A stretch of DNA of 29,149 bases from [Eubacterium] saphenum (GCA_004557645.1 SFGI01000028.1:1-29149); one strand, 5' to 3'. Shown: positions 1 through 7,576, counted from the stretch's first letter. A program made the numbers and translations. Notes: generated by a model not told the origin, from the letters alone.

Positions 1-29
1 TCAGATGGGATTTGAAATGCTGAAAAACC

Positions 30-84
30 TTGTATTTCCAAGCATTTTTAAGCATTAGATGCCACTTCCCGATGTCGTATCGGG
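30..84 (+). repeat. Element-end motif and inverted repeat beside the tRNA fragment
   Basis: An AT-rich motif (ACCTTG, then GCATTTTTAAGCATTAGAT) is followed by a perfect 6-bp inverted repeat, CCCGAT-GTCGT-ATCGGG, ending at 84. This is 4 bases before the tRNA-Arg fragment starts to match. With small gaps the motif resembles the longer repeats at 21310-21366 and 27729-27785, which are also followed by a short inverted repeat. I infer the terminus of an integrated element, with the inverted repeat as a possible recombinase core site. The similarity is short and was aligned by eye. Confidence 0.4.
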
Positions 85-88
85 TCTA

Positions 89-130
89 CTCCTAAGCGGT
101 AGGTCGTGGGTTCGAATCCCGTCGGGGACA
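89..130 (+). tRNA. 3' half of tRNA-Arg(CCU), attachment-site remnant
   Basis: From the anticodon loop (CTCCTAA, anticodon CCT) the sequence runs through GCGGT, a T arm with the TTCGAAT loop, and the acceptor 3' strand CGGGGAC plus discriminator A. The bases before 89 cannot pair with the 3' anticodon stem, and no GTCCCCG acceptor strand, D arm or 5' anticodon stem exists upstream. A 3' tRNA piece of this kind is what site-specific integrases leave at one end of an element inserted in a tRNA gene. It is not a functional tRNA. The intact gene should lie at the other end of the element, left of the window. Confidence 0.75.
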
Positions 131-134
131 GATA

Positions 135-168
135 AAGTGTTGAAATCTTAGATTTCAACACTTTTTTT
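135..168 (+). terminator. Rho-independent terminator after the tRNA fragment
   Basis: A perfect 13-bp stem (AAGTGTTGAAATC / GATTTCAACACTT) with a TTA loop runs into seven T. It is most simply the original terminator of the tRNA-Arg gene, kept when the element inserted. Confidence 0.9.
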
Positions 169-256
169 CTTGTGCAAAAATCACCCTCCCCGACATTTTG
201 ACGAAAAACAACTTTTTTTCGACGGCTTTTTCGCCACACCCCATTGCCATTTTCTC

Positions 257-285
257 TTGTATTCGCCTTTTTTTTCATTTAAAAT
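257..285 (+). promoter_or_regulatory. Promoter for the purF-like gene
   Basis: TTGTAT (257-262) and TAAAAT (280-285) are separated by exactly 17 bases. This places the start near 292 and gives a leader of about 64 bases before the AAGGAGG site at 343-349. I saw no purine riboswitch fold in this short leader. The stretch 170-256 holds nothing else I can name. Confidence 0.55.
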
Positions 286-355
286 AAAATAGTTGGGAAT
301 ATTCCCACGAAATCCAAATACTATCAACTTTTTATCAGATATAAGGAGGCACATC

Positions 356-1777
356 ATGGGCGGCTTTTTTGGCGTAACTTCCAAGCAGGACTGCGTACTG
401 GATATCTTCTTCGGCGTAGACTATCATTCTCATCTGGGTACAAAAAGAGGCGGTATGGCGCTCCACAGCAAAACAAAAGGGTTCCAGCGTCAGATCCACA
501 ACATTGAAAACACACCTTTCCGTACAAAATTCGAAGACGACCTGCATGATTTTGAAGGCTGCGCAGGCATCGGCTGCATCAGCGATTCCGACCCTCAGCC
601 CCTGCTGGTACGTTCCCATCTGGGTATGTATGCCATCACCACCATCGGTGCTATCAATAACGCAGAAGAACTGATCCAGACAGAATTCAACAAAGGGCAT
701 CAGTTCATGTCCCTTTCCTCCGGCAAAGTAAACGAAACAGAGCTGATCGCTTCCCTCATCAACCAGAAGGAAGACCTCATCAGCGGCATCAAGTATGCAC
801 AGGACATCATCAAAGGCTCTGTCACCCTGCTGATTTTGACAGCAGATGACTCTATTATCGCTGCCAGAGATAACCTGGGCAGACTGCCCGTCCTCATCGG
901 TAAGGACGAAGAAGGCTATAGCGTTTCCTTCGAATCCTTCGCTTATCAGAAGCTGGGCTATGAAAACGAATATGAATTGGGCCCCGGTGAAATCGTAAAG
1001 ATCACCCCCGAAGGCTATGAAACCTTGAAGCCTGCAGGGGAAGATATGAAGATCTGCGCTTTCCTGTGGAGCTACTATGGCTACCCCAACTCCAACTATG
1101 AAGGGGTAAACGTAGAAGTCATGCGCTATAAAAACGGCGAGATCATGGCCCGTGACGAAGCCATCAACGGCACACTGCCCGATGTAGACTATGTAGCAGG
1201 TATCCCCGATTCCGGTGTGCCCCATGCCATGGGCTATGCAAAACAGAGCGGTCAGACCTATGCCCGTCCCTTCGTAAAATATACCCCCACATGGCCCCGT
1301 TCCTTCACCCCTGCCAACCAGAAGATCCGGAACCGTGTGGCAAAAATGAAACAGATCCCCGTACCCGAACTGATCGAAGGCAAGAAGCTGCTGTTCGTAG
1401 ATGACTCCATCGTCCGCGGCACACAGCTGAGAGAAACCGTAGATTTCCTGTATCATTCCCATGCCAAGGAAGTACATATGCGTTCCGCCTGCCCTCCCAT
1501 CATGTATGGCTGCAAATTCCTGAACTTCACCAGCAAAGGCTCCGAAGATGACCTGCTGGCACGCCGCATCATCCATGAACTGGAAGGCCTTGCCGGCGAT
1601 GCCCACCTGGATGAATATACAGATGCTTCCACAGAAAGAGGTCAGTGCATGCTGAAATCTATCTGTGAAAAATTCGGCTTCTCCTCTTTGGGCTATCAGT
1701 CCCTGGAAGGTCTGCTGGAAGCCATCGGCCTGCCCCGTGAAAAGGTCTGCACCTATTGCTGGAACGGCAAAGAATGA
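356..1777 (+). CDS. PurF-like amidophosphoribosyltransferase homologue lacking the catalytic cysteine
   Basis: A 473-residue protein with the PurF layout: N-terminal class II glutamine amidotransferase fold, then a phosphoribosyltransferase domain. The PRPP loop is intact (LLFVDDSIVRGTQL, about residues 345-358). Cysteines at about 234, 379/386 and the C-terminal CTYC (465/468) match the spacing of the [4Fe-4S] ligands of Bacillus PurF. The N-terminus reads MGGFFG where active PurF has MCGIFG, so the nucleophilic cysteine is glycine. The HVRYST and HNGN motifs of the glutaminase site also read as GCISDS and TIGAI, so glutamine hydrolysis looks lost. The start is chosen by AAGGAGG at 343-349; an in-frame ATG at 293 has no such site. 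The gene has its own promoter and terminator. It may be an ammonia-using or regulatory paralogue; whether a normal purF exists elsewhere cannot be seen here. Confidence 0.85.
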   Translation: MGGFFGVTSKQDCVLDIFFGVDYHSHLGTKRGGMALHSKTKGFQRQIHNIENTPFRTKFEDDLHDFEGCAGIGCISDSDPQPLLVRSHLGMYAITTIGAINNAEELIQTEFNKGHQFMSLSSGKVNETELIASLINQKEDLISGIKYAQDIIKGSVTLLILTADDSIIAARDNLGRLPVLIGKDEEGYSVSFESFAYQKLGYENEYELGPGEIVKITPEGYETLKPAGEDMKICAFLWSYYGYPNSNYEGVNVEVMRYKNGEIMARDEAINGTLPDVDYVAGIPDSGVPHAMGYAKQSGQTYARPFVKYTPTWPRSFTPANQKIRNRVAKMKQIPVPELIEGKKLLFVDDSIVRGTQLRETVDFLYHSHAKEVHMRSACPPIMYGCKFLNFTSKGSEDDLLARRIIHELEGLAGDAHLDEYTDASTERGQCMLKSICEKFGFSSLGYQSLEGLLEAIGLPREKVCTYCWNGKE

Positions 1778-1797
1778 TTCATTTCCTATCAGAAACC

Positions 1798-1826
1798 AAA
1801 ACCACCTCCTATGAGGTGGTTTTTTT
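1798..1826 (+). terminator. Rho-independent terminator of the purF-like gene
   Basis: An 11-bp stem (AAAACCACCTC / GAGGTGGTTTT) with loop CTAT continues into a T run, 20 bases after the stop codon. Confidence 0.9.
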
Positions 1827-1837
1827 ATTGGAATCGG

Positions 1838-1866
1838 CTGACTTTCTCAAAAAAATGGCTTATAAT
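1838..1866 (+). promoter_or_regulatory. Promoter for the leader ORF and rsgA
   Basis: CTGACT (1838-1843) and a consensus TATAAT (1861-1866) with a 17-base spacer. Start would be near 1873, giving rsgA a leader of about 145 bases that contains a short reading frame and a hairpin. Confidence 0.6.
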
Positions 1867-1899
1867 AAAGGCAACTATCCACGAAAGGAGCGTGTTTTT

Positions 1900-1956
1900 A
1901 TGAAGAACACATATAAAATGGATCTTGTAAGACCGGAAGGAGGTCTGACGAAGTGA
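1900..1956 (+). CDS. 18-residue leader peptide candidate upstream of rsgA
   Basis: A short frame, MKNTYKMDLVRPEGGLTK, starts at an ATG nine bases after a clear AAAGGAG site (1884-1890), just downstream of a good promoter. Its codons near the end contain GGAAGGAGG, itself an SD-like run and the 5' arm of a hairpin. The stop codon falls in the hairpin loop. A translated upstream frame overlapping a hairpin suggests translational coupling or ribosome-pausing control of rsgA. I do not recognise the peptide, and it could simply be a chance frame. Confidence 0.4.
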   Translation: MKNTYKMDLVRPEGGLTK

Positions 1957-1975
1957 CCCTTCTGAGCCTCCTTCC
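1935..1975 (+). promoter_or_regulatory. Leader hairpin with SD / anti-SD arms
   Basis: GGAAGGAGG (1935-1943) is exactly complementary to CCTCCTTCC (1967-1975), with a 23-base loop holding the stop of the leader peptide. There is no U run, so it is not a terminator. A ribosome finishing the peptide would melt the 5' arm and free the CCTCCTTCC strand, which could alternatively pair with the rsgA ribosome site GGAGG at 2006-2010. Confidence 0.4.
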
Positions 1976-2018
1976 CGCCTGACTGCTGTTTGTTAGACAA
2001 AGAATGGAGGAAAAAACA

Positions 2019-3095
2019 TTGTATACATTAAAAAATTACGGCGTAACAGAACGTTTTCTGGCAGAAGCAACCCTTTTTCCCGCCTATCAATTCGGCAGAG
2101 TCATTTCCCAATATCGGGGAAAATATAAGGTGGCTACAGATGATGGAGAAGCCCTGGCACAGATCTCCGGCAAGCTGCGCTTTCAAACGGAAGAGCTTGC
2201 CCAATACCCTGCGGTGGGGGATTTTGTTCTGCTGACCCAGGAAACGGCAGAAAGCAAAGCTGTCATCCATCAGATTCTGACCAGAAAAAGCATTTTTCTG
2301 CGAAAGGCAGTGGGCATTTCCGGGCAGGCACAGGCAGTGGCGGCCAATATTGACACCGTCTTTCTTTGCATGTCCTTAGACCAGAATTTCAGCCTGAACC
2401 GCATGGAACGCTATCTTTCCATCGCATGGGACAGCGGTGCCATCCCTGTGATCGTGCTGACCAAGGCAGACCTGTGCGAAGATTTGGAAACAGCCATCAG
2501 GGAAATCGAGAGAATCTCCGCCTTTTCCGATGTCATCGCTCTGTCCATGTTTGACGAAGCCATTGCGGAACGATTCGCCCCCTATTTCTCCAAAAACCAG
2601 ACCTGCGCTTTCATCGGTTCTTCCGGCGTAGGGAAATCCACCCTCATCAACAAGCTTCTGGGGGAAGAACTGCTGGAAACTCAATCCATCGGCAAAGCCC
2701 ATAAGGGGCGGCACACCACCACCGGACGGGAAATGTATCCCTGCCCTTTGGGGGGCGTTGTCGTCGATACTCCCGGCATGCGGGAAATGGGCGCAGAAAG
2801 TGCAGACCTTTCCAAGGCCTTCCACGAGATCGAGGAATTGGCAGAGCAGTGTAAATTCCGAAACTGTACCCATAGGGGCGAGCCGGGCTGTGCCATTCAG
2901 GCGGCGGTGCAGGAGGGGCGCATCGACCAGCGCCGTCTGGAAAGCTATTTCAAGCTGCAGCAGGAGGCTGCCTACGATGGACTCAGCAGCAGAGAAATCG
3001 AAGCAAAGAAATTTGAACGGATGTTCAAGGAAGTGGGCGGCATGAAAAATGCCAGAAAATTCACCAAGGAACACCCGAAGCATAAGGGCAGATAA
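2019..3095 (+). CDS. rsgA: Ribosome small subunit-dependent GTPase RsgA
   Basis: A circularly permuted GTPase that acts late in 30S subunit maturation. In order: an OB-fold N-terminus (GRVISQYRGKY, with VGDFVLL near residue 70), the TKAD motif near residue 150, the P-loop GSSGVGKST near 204, DTPG near 253, and a C-terminal zinc knuckle CKFRNCTHRGEPGC. Motif order G4-G1-G3 and the zinc site are diagnostic. An ATG at 2004 is in frame but has no ribosome site. The GGAGG at 2006-2010 lies 8 bases before a TTG at 2019, so I start there (358 residues), which also fits homologues that begin close to the LKNYG segment. The leader contains a possible peptide and hairpin. Confidence 0.93.
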   Translation: MYTLKNYGVTERFLAEATLFPAYQFGRVISQYRGKYKVATDDGEALAQISGKLRFQTEELAQYPAVGDFVLLTQETAESKAVIHQILTRKSIFLRKAVGISGQAQAVAANIDTVFLCMSLDQNFSLNRMERYLSIAWDSGAIPVIVLTKADLCEDLETAIREIERISAFSDVIALSMFDEAIAERFAPYFSKNQTCAFIGSSGVGKSTLINKLLGEELLETQSIGKAHKGRHTTTGREMYPCPLGGVVVDTPGMREMGAESADLSKAFHEIEELAEQCKFRNCTHRGEPGCAIQAAVQEGRIDQRRLESYFKLQQEAAYDGLSSREIEAKKFERMFKEVGGMKNARKFTKEHPKHKGR

Positions 3096-3177
3096 GTCCT
3101 GTTCTCTTGCGGAAAGCTTTCCCATCTGTTATGCTTATGTTATCAGATAAAATCAAACTCGTAAGGAGGTCATATTT

Positions 3178-4044
3178 ATGAGCGCAAAAGTTTACTTTTC
3201 CAGAGAGATTTCTCCGGAAAAAGTTTTGGAATTATACAAACTGGCAGGCAAGGAACTGAAGGGTAATGTTGCCATCAAGGTACATTCCGGTGAAGCAGGC
3301 AATCAGAATTTCCTGCGTCCCCCCTTCTGGAAACCCATCATCGACCATGTGCAGGGCACGGTAACAGAATGCAACACCGCCTATGAAGGCCAGAGAAATA
3401 CCACAGAAAAGCACGTGGCTCTGCTGAAAAACCACGGCTGGAGCGAATATTTCAAGGTGGATCTGCTGGATGCGGAAGGCCCCGACTTGGAACTGCCCAT
3501 CCCCAACGGCAAAATCATCCAGAAAAACTTCGTGGGCAAAAATCTGGCAAACTACGATTCCATGCTGGTGCTGTCCCATTTCAAAGGACACCCCATGGGG
3601 GGCTACGGCGGCGCTTTGAAGCAGCTTTCCATCGGCGTTGCTTCTTCCTTTGGCAAGGCTTATATCCATGGCGCAGGCGAACCGGAAAAAATCTGGACAG
3701 CAGACCATGATTCCTTCCTGGAAGCCATGGCAGATGCGGCAGGCTCCGTCATTGAATTTTTCAAGGGCGAGATCGTTTATGTCAATGTCATGATGAATAT
3801 GTCCGTAGACTGCGACTGCTGCGCCCCTGCGAAAGACCCCTGCATGGGCGATATCGGTATTCTGGTTTCCTTAGACCCTATCGCCATCGATCAGGCTTGT
3901 CTGGATTTGGTGTATCAGTCCGAGGATGCCGGCAAGAGCCACCTCATCAAACGGATCGAATCCAGAAACGGCGTGCATACCATTGAAGCTGCGGCTGCTT
4001 TGGGCTATGGCACAAGGGAATATGAATTGATCGAAGTAAAATAA
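3178..4044 (+). CDS. DUF362 domain-containing protein
   Basis: A 288-residue protein with the DUF362 core: an early KVHSGEAGNQNFLRP segment, then VLSHFKGHPMGGYGGALKQLSIG around residues 130-155. A cysteine cluster CDCC...DPC near 212-222 precedes GDIGILVSLDPIAIDQACLDL. Family members are often fused to or found beside ferredoxin domains, and the cysteines suggest metal or Fe-S binding, but the biochemical role is not settled. No separate ferredoxin domain is present here. The start follows AAGGAGG (about 3162-3168). It lies 82 bases after rsgA with its own terminator downstream; no convincing promoter was found in the gap, so co-transcription with rsgA is possible. Confidence 0.8.
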   Translation: MSAKVYFSREISPEKVLELYKLAGKELKGNVAIKVHSGEAGNQNFLRPPFWKPIIDHVQGTVTECNTAYEGQRNTTEKHVALLKNHGWSEYFKVDLLDAEGPDLELPIPNGKIIQKNFVGKNLANYDSMLVLSHFKGHPMGGYGGALKQLSIGVASSFGKAYIHGAGEPEKIWTADHDSFLEAMADAAGSVIEFFKGEIVYVNVMMNMSVDCDCCAPAKDPCMGDIGILVSLDPIAIDQACLDLVYQSEDAGKSHLIKRIESRNGVHTIEAAAALGYGTREYELIEVK

Positions 4045-4057
4045 CTTTTTGAAGAAA

Positions 4058-4087
4058 GACGGCGCTGATTTGCGCCGTTCTTTTTTG
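4058..4087 (+). terminator. Rho-independent terminator of the DUF362 gene
   Basis: ACGGCGC / GCGCCGT stem with a 6-base loop followed by TTC and a run of T. Confidence 0.85.
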
Positions 4088-4118
4088 GGGATTCAACCGA
4101 TTCCAATGAAAATGAAGG

Positions 4119-4147
4119 TGGACGATTCCGAAAAAGCATACTATAAT
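4119..4147 (+). promoter_or_regulatory. Promoter for the TSUP transporter gene
   Basis: TGGACG (4119-4124), a 17-base spacer and a consensus TATAAT (4142-4147), about 50 bases before the start codon. Confidence 0.6.
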
Positions 4148-4196
4148 AGAGCGGTGACAAAAGACGACAAAAGACAAAGAAATTCGAGGTTTAAAA

Positions 4197-4973
4197 ATGT
4201 TTGATCTACTGATTTCCACCCAAAGCTTCATTTTCCTGATGATCGCCAGCTTTCTGGCGGGATTCTTGGATTCCATCGCCGGCGGCGGCGGGCTCATTTC
4301 CCTGCCGGCTTATATGCTCAGCGGCCTGCCCATGCACATGGTCTATGCCTGCAACAAATTTGCGGCGGCCTGCGGCACTTCCATCGCCACCCTCCGCTAT
4401 TACCGCAATAAAATGGTTGATATCCCCGTAGGACTGACGGCGGCGGCGGGGGCCTTCCTCTGCTCTGCCATTGCGGCAAAAATCGTCCTGTTTTTGAATG
4501 AGCAGACCCTGAAGACCATGCTGTTGGTGATCCTGCCTATCGTTGCCGTGATGACCCTGCTGAATAAAAACATGGGCGGCGAAAACCGCTCCCACAGCTT
4601 TACCAAAGGCAAAAAATATGCCCTTGCCTTTCTCATCGGCTCCTTGGTGGGTTTCTATGACGGGCTGTTCGGCCCCGGCACAGGCACCTTTGCCCTCATT
4701 GCCTTCTGCCTGATCCTGAAATACGATATGCGGACAGCAACAGGCAACGCCAAATTTTTAAATCTGGCGTCCAACTATGCCTCTCTGGTGGTGTTCATTC
4801 TGGCAGGGACGGTCTATTGGGCGGTGGCTGTTCCTGCGGCAGGTTTTAATATCCTCGGCAATTATCTGGGCTCTGGGGTGGCCATCAAAAAAGGGGCAAA
4901 AGTCATCCGCAAGATGCTGATGATCGTGATTGTACTGCTGTTCATCAAAGTTTTGAGCGAATTTTTCGTATAA
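4197..4973 (+). CDS. TauE/SafE (TSUP) family membrane permease
   Basis: A 258-residue integral membrane protein with about eight hydrophobic segments. The N-terminal FLDSIAGGGGLISLPAYMLSG motif with CNKFAA about 25 residues later, and its second-half echo GFYDGLFGPGTGTFALIAF followed by GNAKFLNLASN, are the twin signatures of the TSUP family. These proteins move sulfite, sulfonates, sulfoacetate or other small organic anions, usually outward. The substrate cannot be told from sequence. It stands alone between its own promoter and a bidirectional terminator. A weak GAGG lies 8 bases before the ATG. Confidence 0.88.
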   Translation: MFDLLISTQSFIFLMIASFLAGFLDSIAGGGGLISLPAYMLSGLPMHMVYACNKFAAACGTSIATLRYYRNKMVDIPVGLTAAAGAFLCSAIAAKIVLFLNEQTLKTMLLVILPIVAVMTLLNKNMGGENRSHSFTKGKKYALAFLIGSLVGFYDGLFGPGTGTFALIAFCLILKYDMRTATGNAKFLNLASNYASLVVFILAGTVYWAVAVPAAGFNILGNYLGSGVAIKKGAKVIRKMLMIVIVLLFIKVLSEFFV

Positions 4974-5013
4974 AAAAAACGGTATCGGATATTTTCCGAT
5001 ACCGTTCTTTTTT
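4972..5013. terminator. Bidirectional terminator between convergent genes
   Basis: A perfect 12-bp stem (AACGGTATCGGA / TCCGATACCGTT) with a 5-base loop is flanked by eight A on the left and six T on the right, so it can serve both the permease gene and the minus-strand gene converging on it. Confidence 0.9.
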
Positions 5014-5407
5014 ATGCGTCTTTTTTATTCAAAACGGAGAGATATTCCCCTACACAGCAGCCCAAGACTGCCACTCGGCAGGTGAAAAATTCCCAGCCCC
5101 CTGCTGTTTCCGGTGTCCACTGGGCAATGCCGCCTTCCAGAAAGCGATTCACCTGTTTTTTGCTTTCCTCTGCATTATGGACAGGGAACAGGCGGATAAA
5201 TTCCGCCAAGGTGCCCTCGAAAGCCAAATCCTCCGGCAGAGCTGCACCGGTCATCAGGATAGCGTTCACCTGAGAATCGCAGAGCATATGCCCCGCCACA
5301 CCGCCGGCAGCCAGCCATTCCGCCTTGGCTTGGGGGCTGTTACCTAAGCAGACCAAAGGAGGTCTCCCGTATTTTTCGCGCATTTCTTCCAGTTTTTCTT
5401 TCAGCAT
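5012..5407 (-). CDS. Hypothetical protein, 131 residues
   Basis: I do not recognise the family. The protein is soluble by appearance, starts with a charged helix (MLKEKLEEMREKYGRPP), and contains HMLCDSQVNAILMTG in the middle and CRVAVLGCCVGEYLSVLNKK near the end. There are four cysteines and no signal peptide or membrane segment. The start is supported by AGAGGTGAT upstream of the ATG. Composition matches the neighbouring backbone genes. It ends in the shared bidirectional terminator and is separated from the pot operon by the hairpin block. Confidence 0.65.
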   Translation of the reverse strand: MLKEKLEEMREKYGRPPLVCLGNSPQAKAEWLAAGGVAGHMLCDSQVNAILMTGAALPEDLAFEGTLAEFIRLFPVHNAEESKKQVNRFLEGGIAQWTPETAGGWEFFTCRVAVLGCCVGEYLSVLNKKDA

Positions 5408-5420
5408 AACATCACCTCTT

Positions 5421-5696
5421 AAGACCGTGGGGGCTTTGCCCCCAATTCCCCCAGCAGGAGCTCAGCCCTTGCACCCGATACCGCAGAACCATGTATATGT
5501 GACGTGCCGCCGAACAGATGCGGCGGTTGCCTGAAGGGCAAGGTTTGCGTAGCAAACCCACTTGAACAATCTGCAAATGGGGGTCAAGGGGATTTGTGCA
5601 CCGCCAAGATGAAGGCGGCGGCGCAGCCGTCTTCCCGAAGGGAAGATGCTTGACCAATTCCCCTTGCAGGGTTTGGGACGGAGTCCCAAGGTTTTC
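5421..5696. repeat. Tandem block of short perfect hairpins (structured intergenic element)
   Basis: This 280-base gene-free stretch is almost entirely short inverted repeats with tiny loops: GGGGGC-TTT-GCCCCC at 5429-5443, CCGCCG/CGGCGG at 5507-5526, TTGCC/GGCAA at 5527-5541, GGTTTGC-GTA-GCAAACC at 5542-5558, CCGCC/GGCGG at 5601-5618, CTTCCC-GAA-GGGAAG at 5631-5645 and TTGGGAC-GGA-GTCCCAA at 5673-5689. An outer stem GGTCAAG (5582-5588) / CTTGACC (5649-5655) encloses two of them. It lies directly after the potD stop codon on the minus strand. It could be a repetitive element, an mRNA 3'-end stabiliser or a structured RNA. No open frame here looks coding. Confidence 0.6.
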
Positions 5697-6779
5697 TCAC
5701 TTCGCTGCCTTTACCTTGATCCAAAGCTCAGCCAGTGTTTTTTTCAGTACAGGGTTATCCCGGAATACTTCGTCCTTTTCATAACCGGCACGGGGCAGAT
5801 AGGCTTCATTTTCCGCAAACAGTCCGCCTTCACCGCTCAATTCATCCAATACTTCCTGATTGGAGGATGCATAGCCAACATATTCAGAATTACCTATGGA
5901 TGCCTCATAGGTCAGCACATAATTGATGAATTCATGGGCCAGCAGAGGATTTTCCGCATTGGCGGGGATAACCATGGCATCGCTCCACAGGTTTGTGCCT
6001 TCGTTGGGCATCCAGAAGCTCATGTCCTCATTTTCCGCCAGAATGGTTGTGGCGTCGCCGCTGTAAACCACTGCGATATCCTTGCTGCCTGTAATCATAC
6101 CGTCGATAACCTCATCTGTTACATAGACGGGTTCCATGGTATTATTCATATCCAGCAGCCATTCATAAGCCGCCTGAATTTCTGCTTCATCCTCTGTATT
6201 CATGGAATAGCCCAAAGCCTTCAGAGCCATCATAAAGGAGTCACGCTCGGAATCGTATACATAGATTCTGCCTTTGTAATCTGTATTCCGCAGGATCTCA
6301 TAGCCCTGTGCTTCCACTACGGCAGGGTCTACGTTGTTATGGTTGTAAACGATACCTACGCTGCCCCAGAAGTAAGGCACGGAATAGGTGTTATCGGGGT
6401 CATAGGGCAGGTTCTTTACACCCTCTGCCAGATTGGACAGATTGGGGATCAGGGAATGGTCCAATTCCTGCAGCATATCTTCCGCCATCAGACGTTCAAT
6501 CATATAATCGGAGGGCACCAGCACATCATAGGAATCCCCCGCCTGCAACTTGGTATACATCATTTCGTTGGAATCGAAATATTCTGTAATAACCTTTACG
6601 CCGAATTCCTTTTCAAAATTGCTGATGAGGTCTTCGCCCATATATTCGCCCCAGTTATACAGCTTCAATGTATCGGAGCCATATTTTTCCACTGCACCCT
6701 CAGCAGATGCACCGCCACCGCCGCCGCAGCCTGCCAGCAGCACTGCCGCTGCCATTGTCAAAGCAACTAATTTTTTCAT
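5697..6779 (-). CDS. potD: Spermidine/putrescine ABC transporter substrate-binding lipoprotein PotD
   Basis: A 360-residue precursor with a lipoprotein signal (MKKLVALTMAAAVLLAGC; the lipobox cysteine is residue 18) and then a Gly/Ser linker. The mature part has PotD hallmarks: LKLYNWGEYMGEDLISNFEKE, VLVPSDYMIERLMAEDMLQ, and SVPYFWGSVGIVYN. It would bind extracellular polyamine and deliver it to PotBC. Its ATG overlaps the potC stop codon by four bases (ATGA), with GAAGG upstream, indicating translational coupling. It is the last gene of the operon, followed by the hairpin block rather than a plain U-tailed terminator. Confidence 0.93.
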   Translation of the reverse strand: MKKLVALTMAAAVLLAGCGGGGGASAEGAVEKYGSDTLKLYNWGEYMGEDLISNFEKEFGVKVITEYFDSNEMMYTKLQAGDSYDVLVPSDYMIERLMAEDMLQELDHSLIPNLSNLAEGVKNLPYDPDNTYSVPYFWGSVGIVYNHNNVDPAVVEAQGYEILRNTDYKGRIYVYDSERDSFMMALKALGYSMNTEDEAEIQAAYEWLLDMNNTMEPVYVTDEVIDGMITGSKDIAVVYSGDATTILAENEDMSFWMPNEGTNLWSDAMVIPANAENPLLAHEFINYVLTYEASIGNSEYVGYASSNQEVLDELSGEGGLFAENEAYLPRAGYEKDEVFRDNPVLKKTLAELWIKVKAAK

Positions 6780-7573
6780 ACCTTCATTCTCCTTTTTTCT
6801 TTGATAATTGGCACTACATTTACAACGATGAGAGCAACGGTAATCAATACGATGACCAGAGTGGACAAGGCATTGATGGAGGGGTTGACTCTCTTGCTCA
6901 TGGTATATACCAAAATAGATATATTGTTAACACCATTGCCTGTGACGAAATAGGAAATGATAAAATCGTCAAAGCTCATGGTGAAAGCAATCAGGGCACC
7001 GGAAACGATACCGGGCATAATCTGGGGCACGATGACCTTTGTCAGCGCCTGAATGGGAGTCGCCCCCAGGTCCAGTGCCGCATCCGCCAGGTTGGGGTCC
7101 AAAGACCGCAGCTTCGGGGAAACGGACAGCATGACATAGGGCGTACAGAACATGATATGAGCCAAAAGCAAGGTCAGGAAGCCCTTTTTGATGCCGATGG
7201 CACTAAAGAACATCAAAAGCCCGATGGCTGTTACGATCTCCGGGTTCATAATGGGCAGGCTGTTCACCTGTTCCACAATATTTTTCAGGGCCTTTCGGGA
7301 ACGGGACAGGCCAATGGCCGCCAGCGTACCGGCAATGGTGGAAATGATGGTGGCTAAAATGGCGATGATGATGGTATAAACCACCGCCTCCATCATGGTG
7401 CTGTCTGCAAACATCTTTTCATACCACCGCAGGGAAAACCCGTCCAGCTTCGTCAGGGAACGGGAGCCGTTGAAGGAAAAGACGATGATATACAGGATGG
7501 GCAGATAGAAGAAAATCATGGTTGCCGCCAGCAAAAGCTTGCCGCCGATGCCTGTTTTTTTATTGTTTTCCAT
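6776..7573 (-). CDS. potC: Polyamine ABC transporter permease PotC
   Basis: A 265-residue permease with six predicted membrane segments, starting GKLLLAATMIFFYLPILYIIVFSF. The cytoplasmic EAA-type loop (DAALDLGATPIQALTKVIVPQIMPG, about residues 165-190) docks on PotA. The N-terminal segment and PLLYI-like motif are typical of the second (PotC) permease. It is separated from potB by 3 bases and overlaps potD by 4, so the three are translated together. Confidence 0.92.
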   Translation of the reverse strand: MENNKKTGIGGKLLLAATMIFFYLPILYIIVFSFNGSRSLTKLDGFSLRWYEKMFADSTMMEAVVYTIIIAILATIISTIAGTLAAIGLSRSRKALKNIVEQVNSLPIMNPEIVTAIGLLMFFSAIGIKKGFLTLLLAHIMFCTPYVMLSVSPKLRSLDPNLADAALDLGATPIQALTKVIVPQIMPGIVSGALIAFTMSFDDFIISYFVTGNGVNNISILVYTMSKRVNPSINALSTLVIVLITVALIVVNVVPIIKEKRRMKV

Positions 7574-7576
7574 GCC

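Noticed and set aside
1..130. A complete tRNA-Arg gene
   Set aside because: The 5' acceptor strand, D arm and 5' anticodon stem are absent; only the 3' half fits.
170..355. Purine or PRPP riboswitch before the purF-like gene
   Set aside because: The leader is only about 64 bases from the predicted start and shows no matching conserved core.
335..1606. A long open frame on the minus strand across the purF-like gene
   Set aside because: It is antisense to a gene with clear motifs, has no ribosome site and no recognisable protein signature.
5421..5696. CRISPR array
   Set aside because: The inverted repeats are all different, unevenly spaced and not separated by spacers of constant length; no cas genes are present.
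5646..6770. A plus-strand frame opposite potD
   Set aside because: potD has a lipobox and family motifs and fits the operon; the opposite frame is rich in His/Ile/Gln and has no ribosome site.
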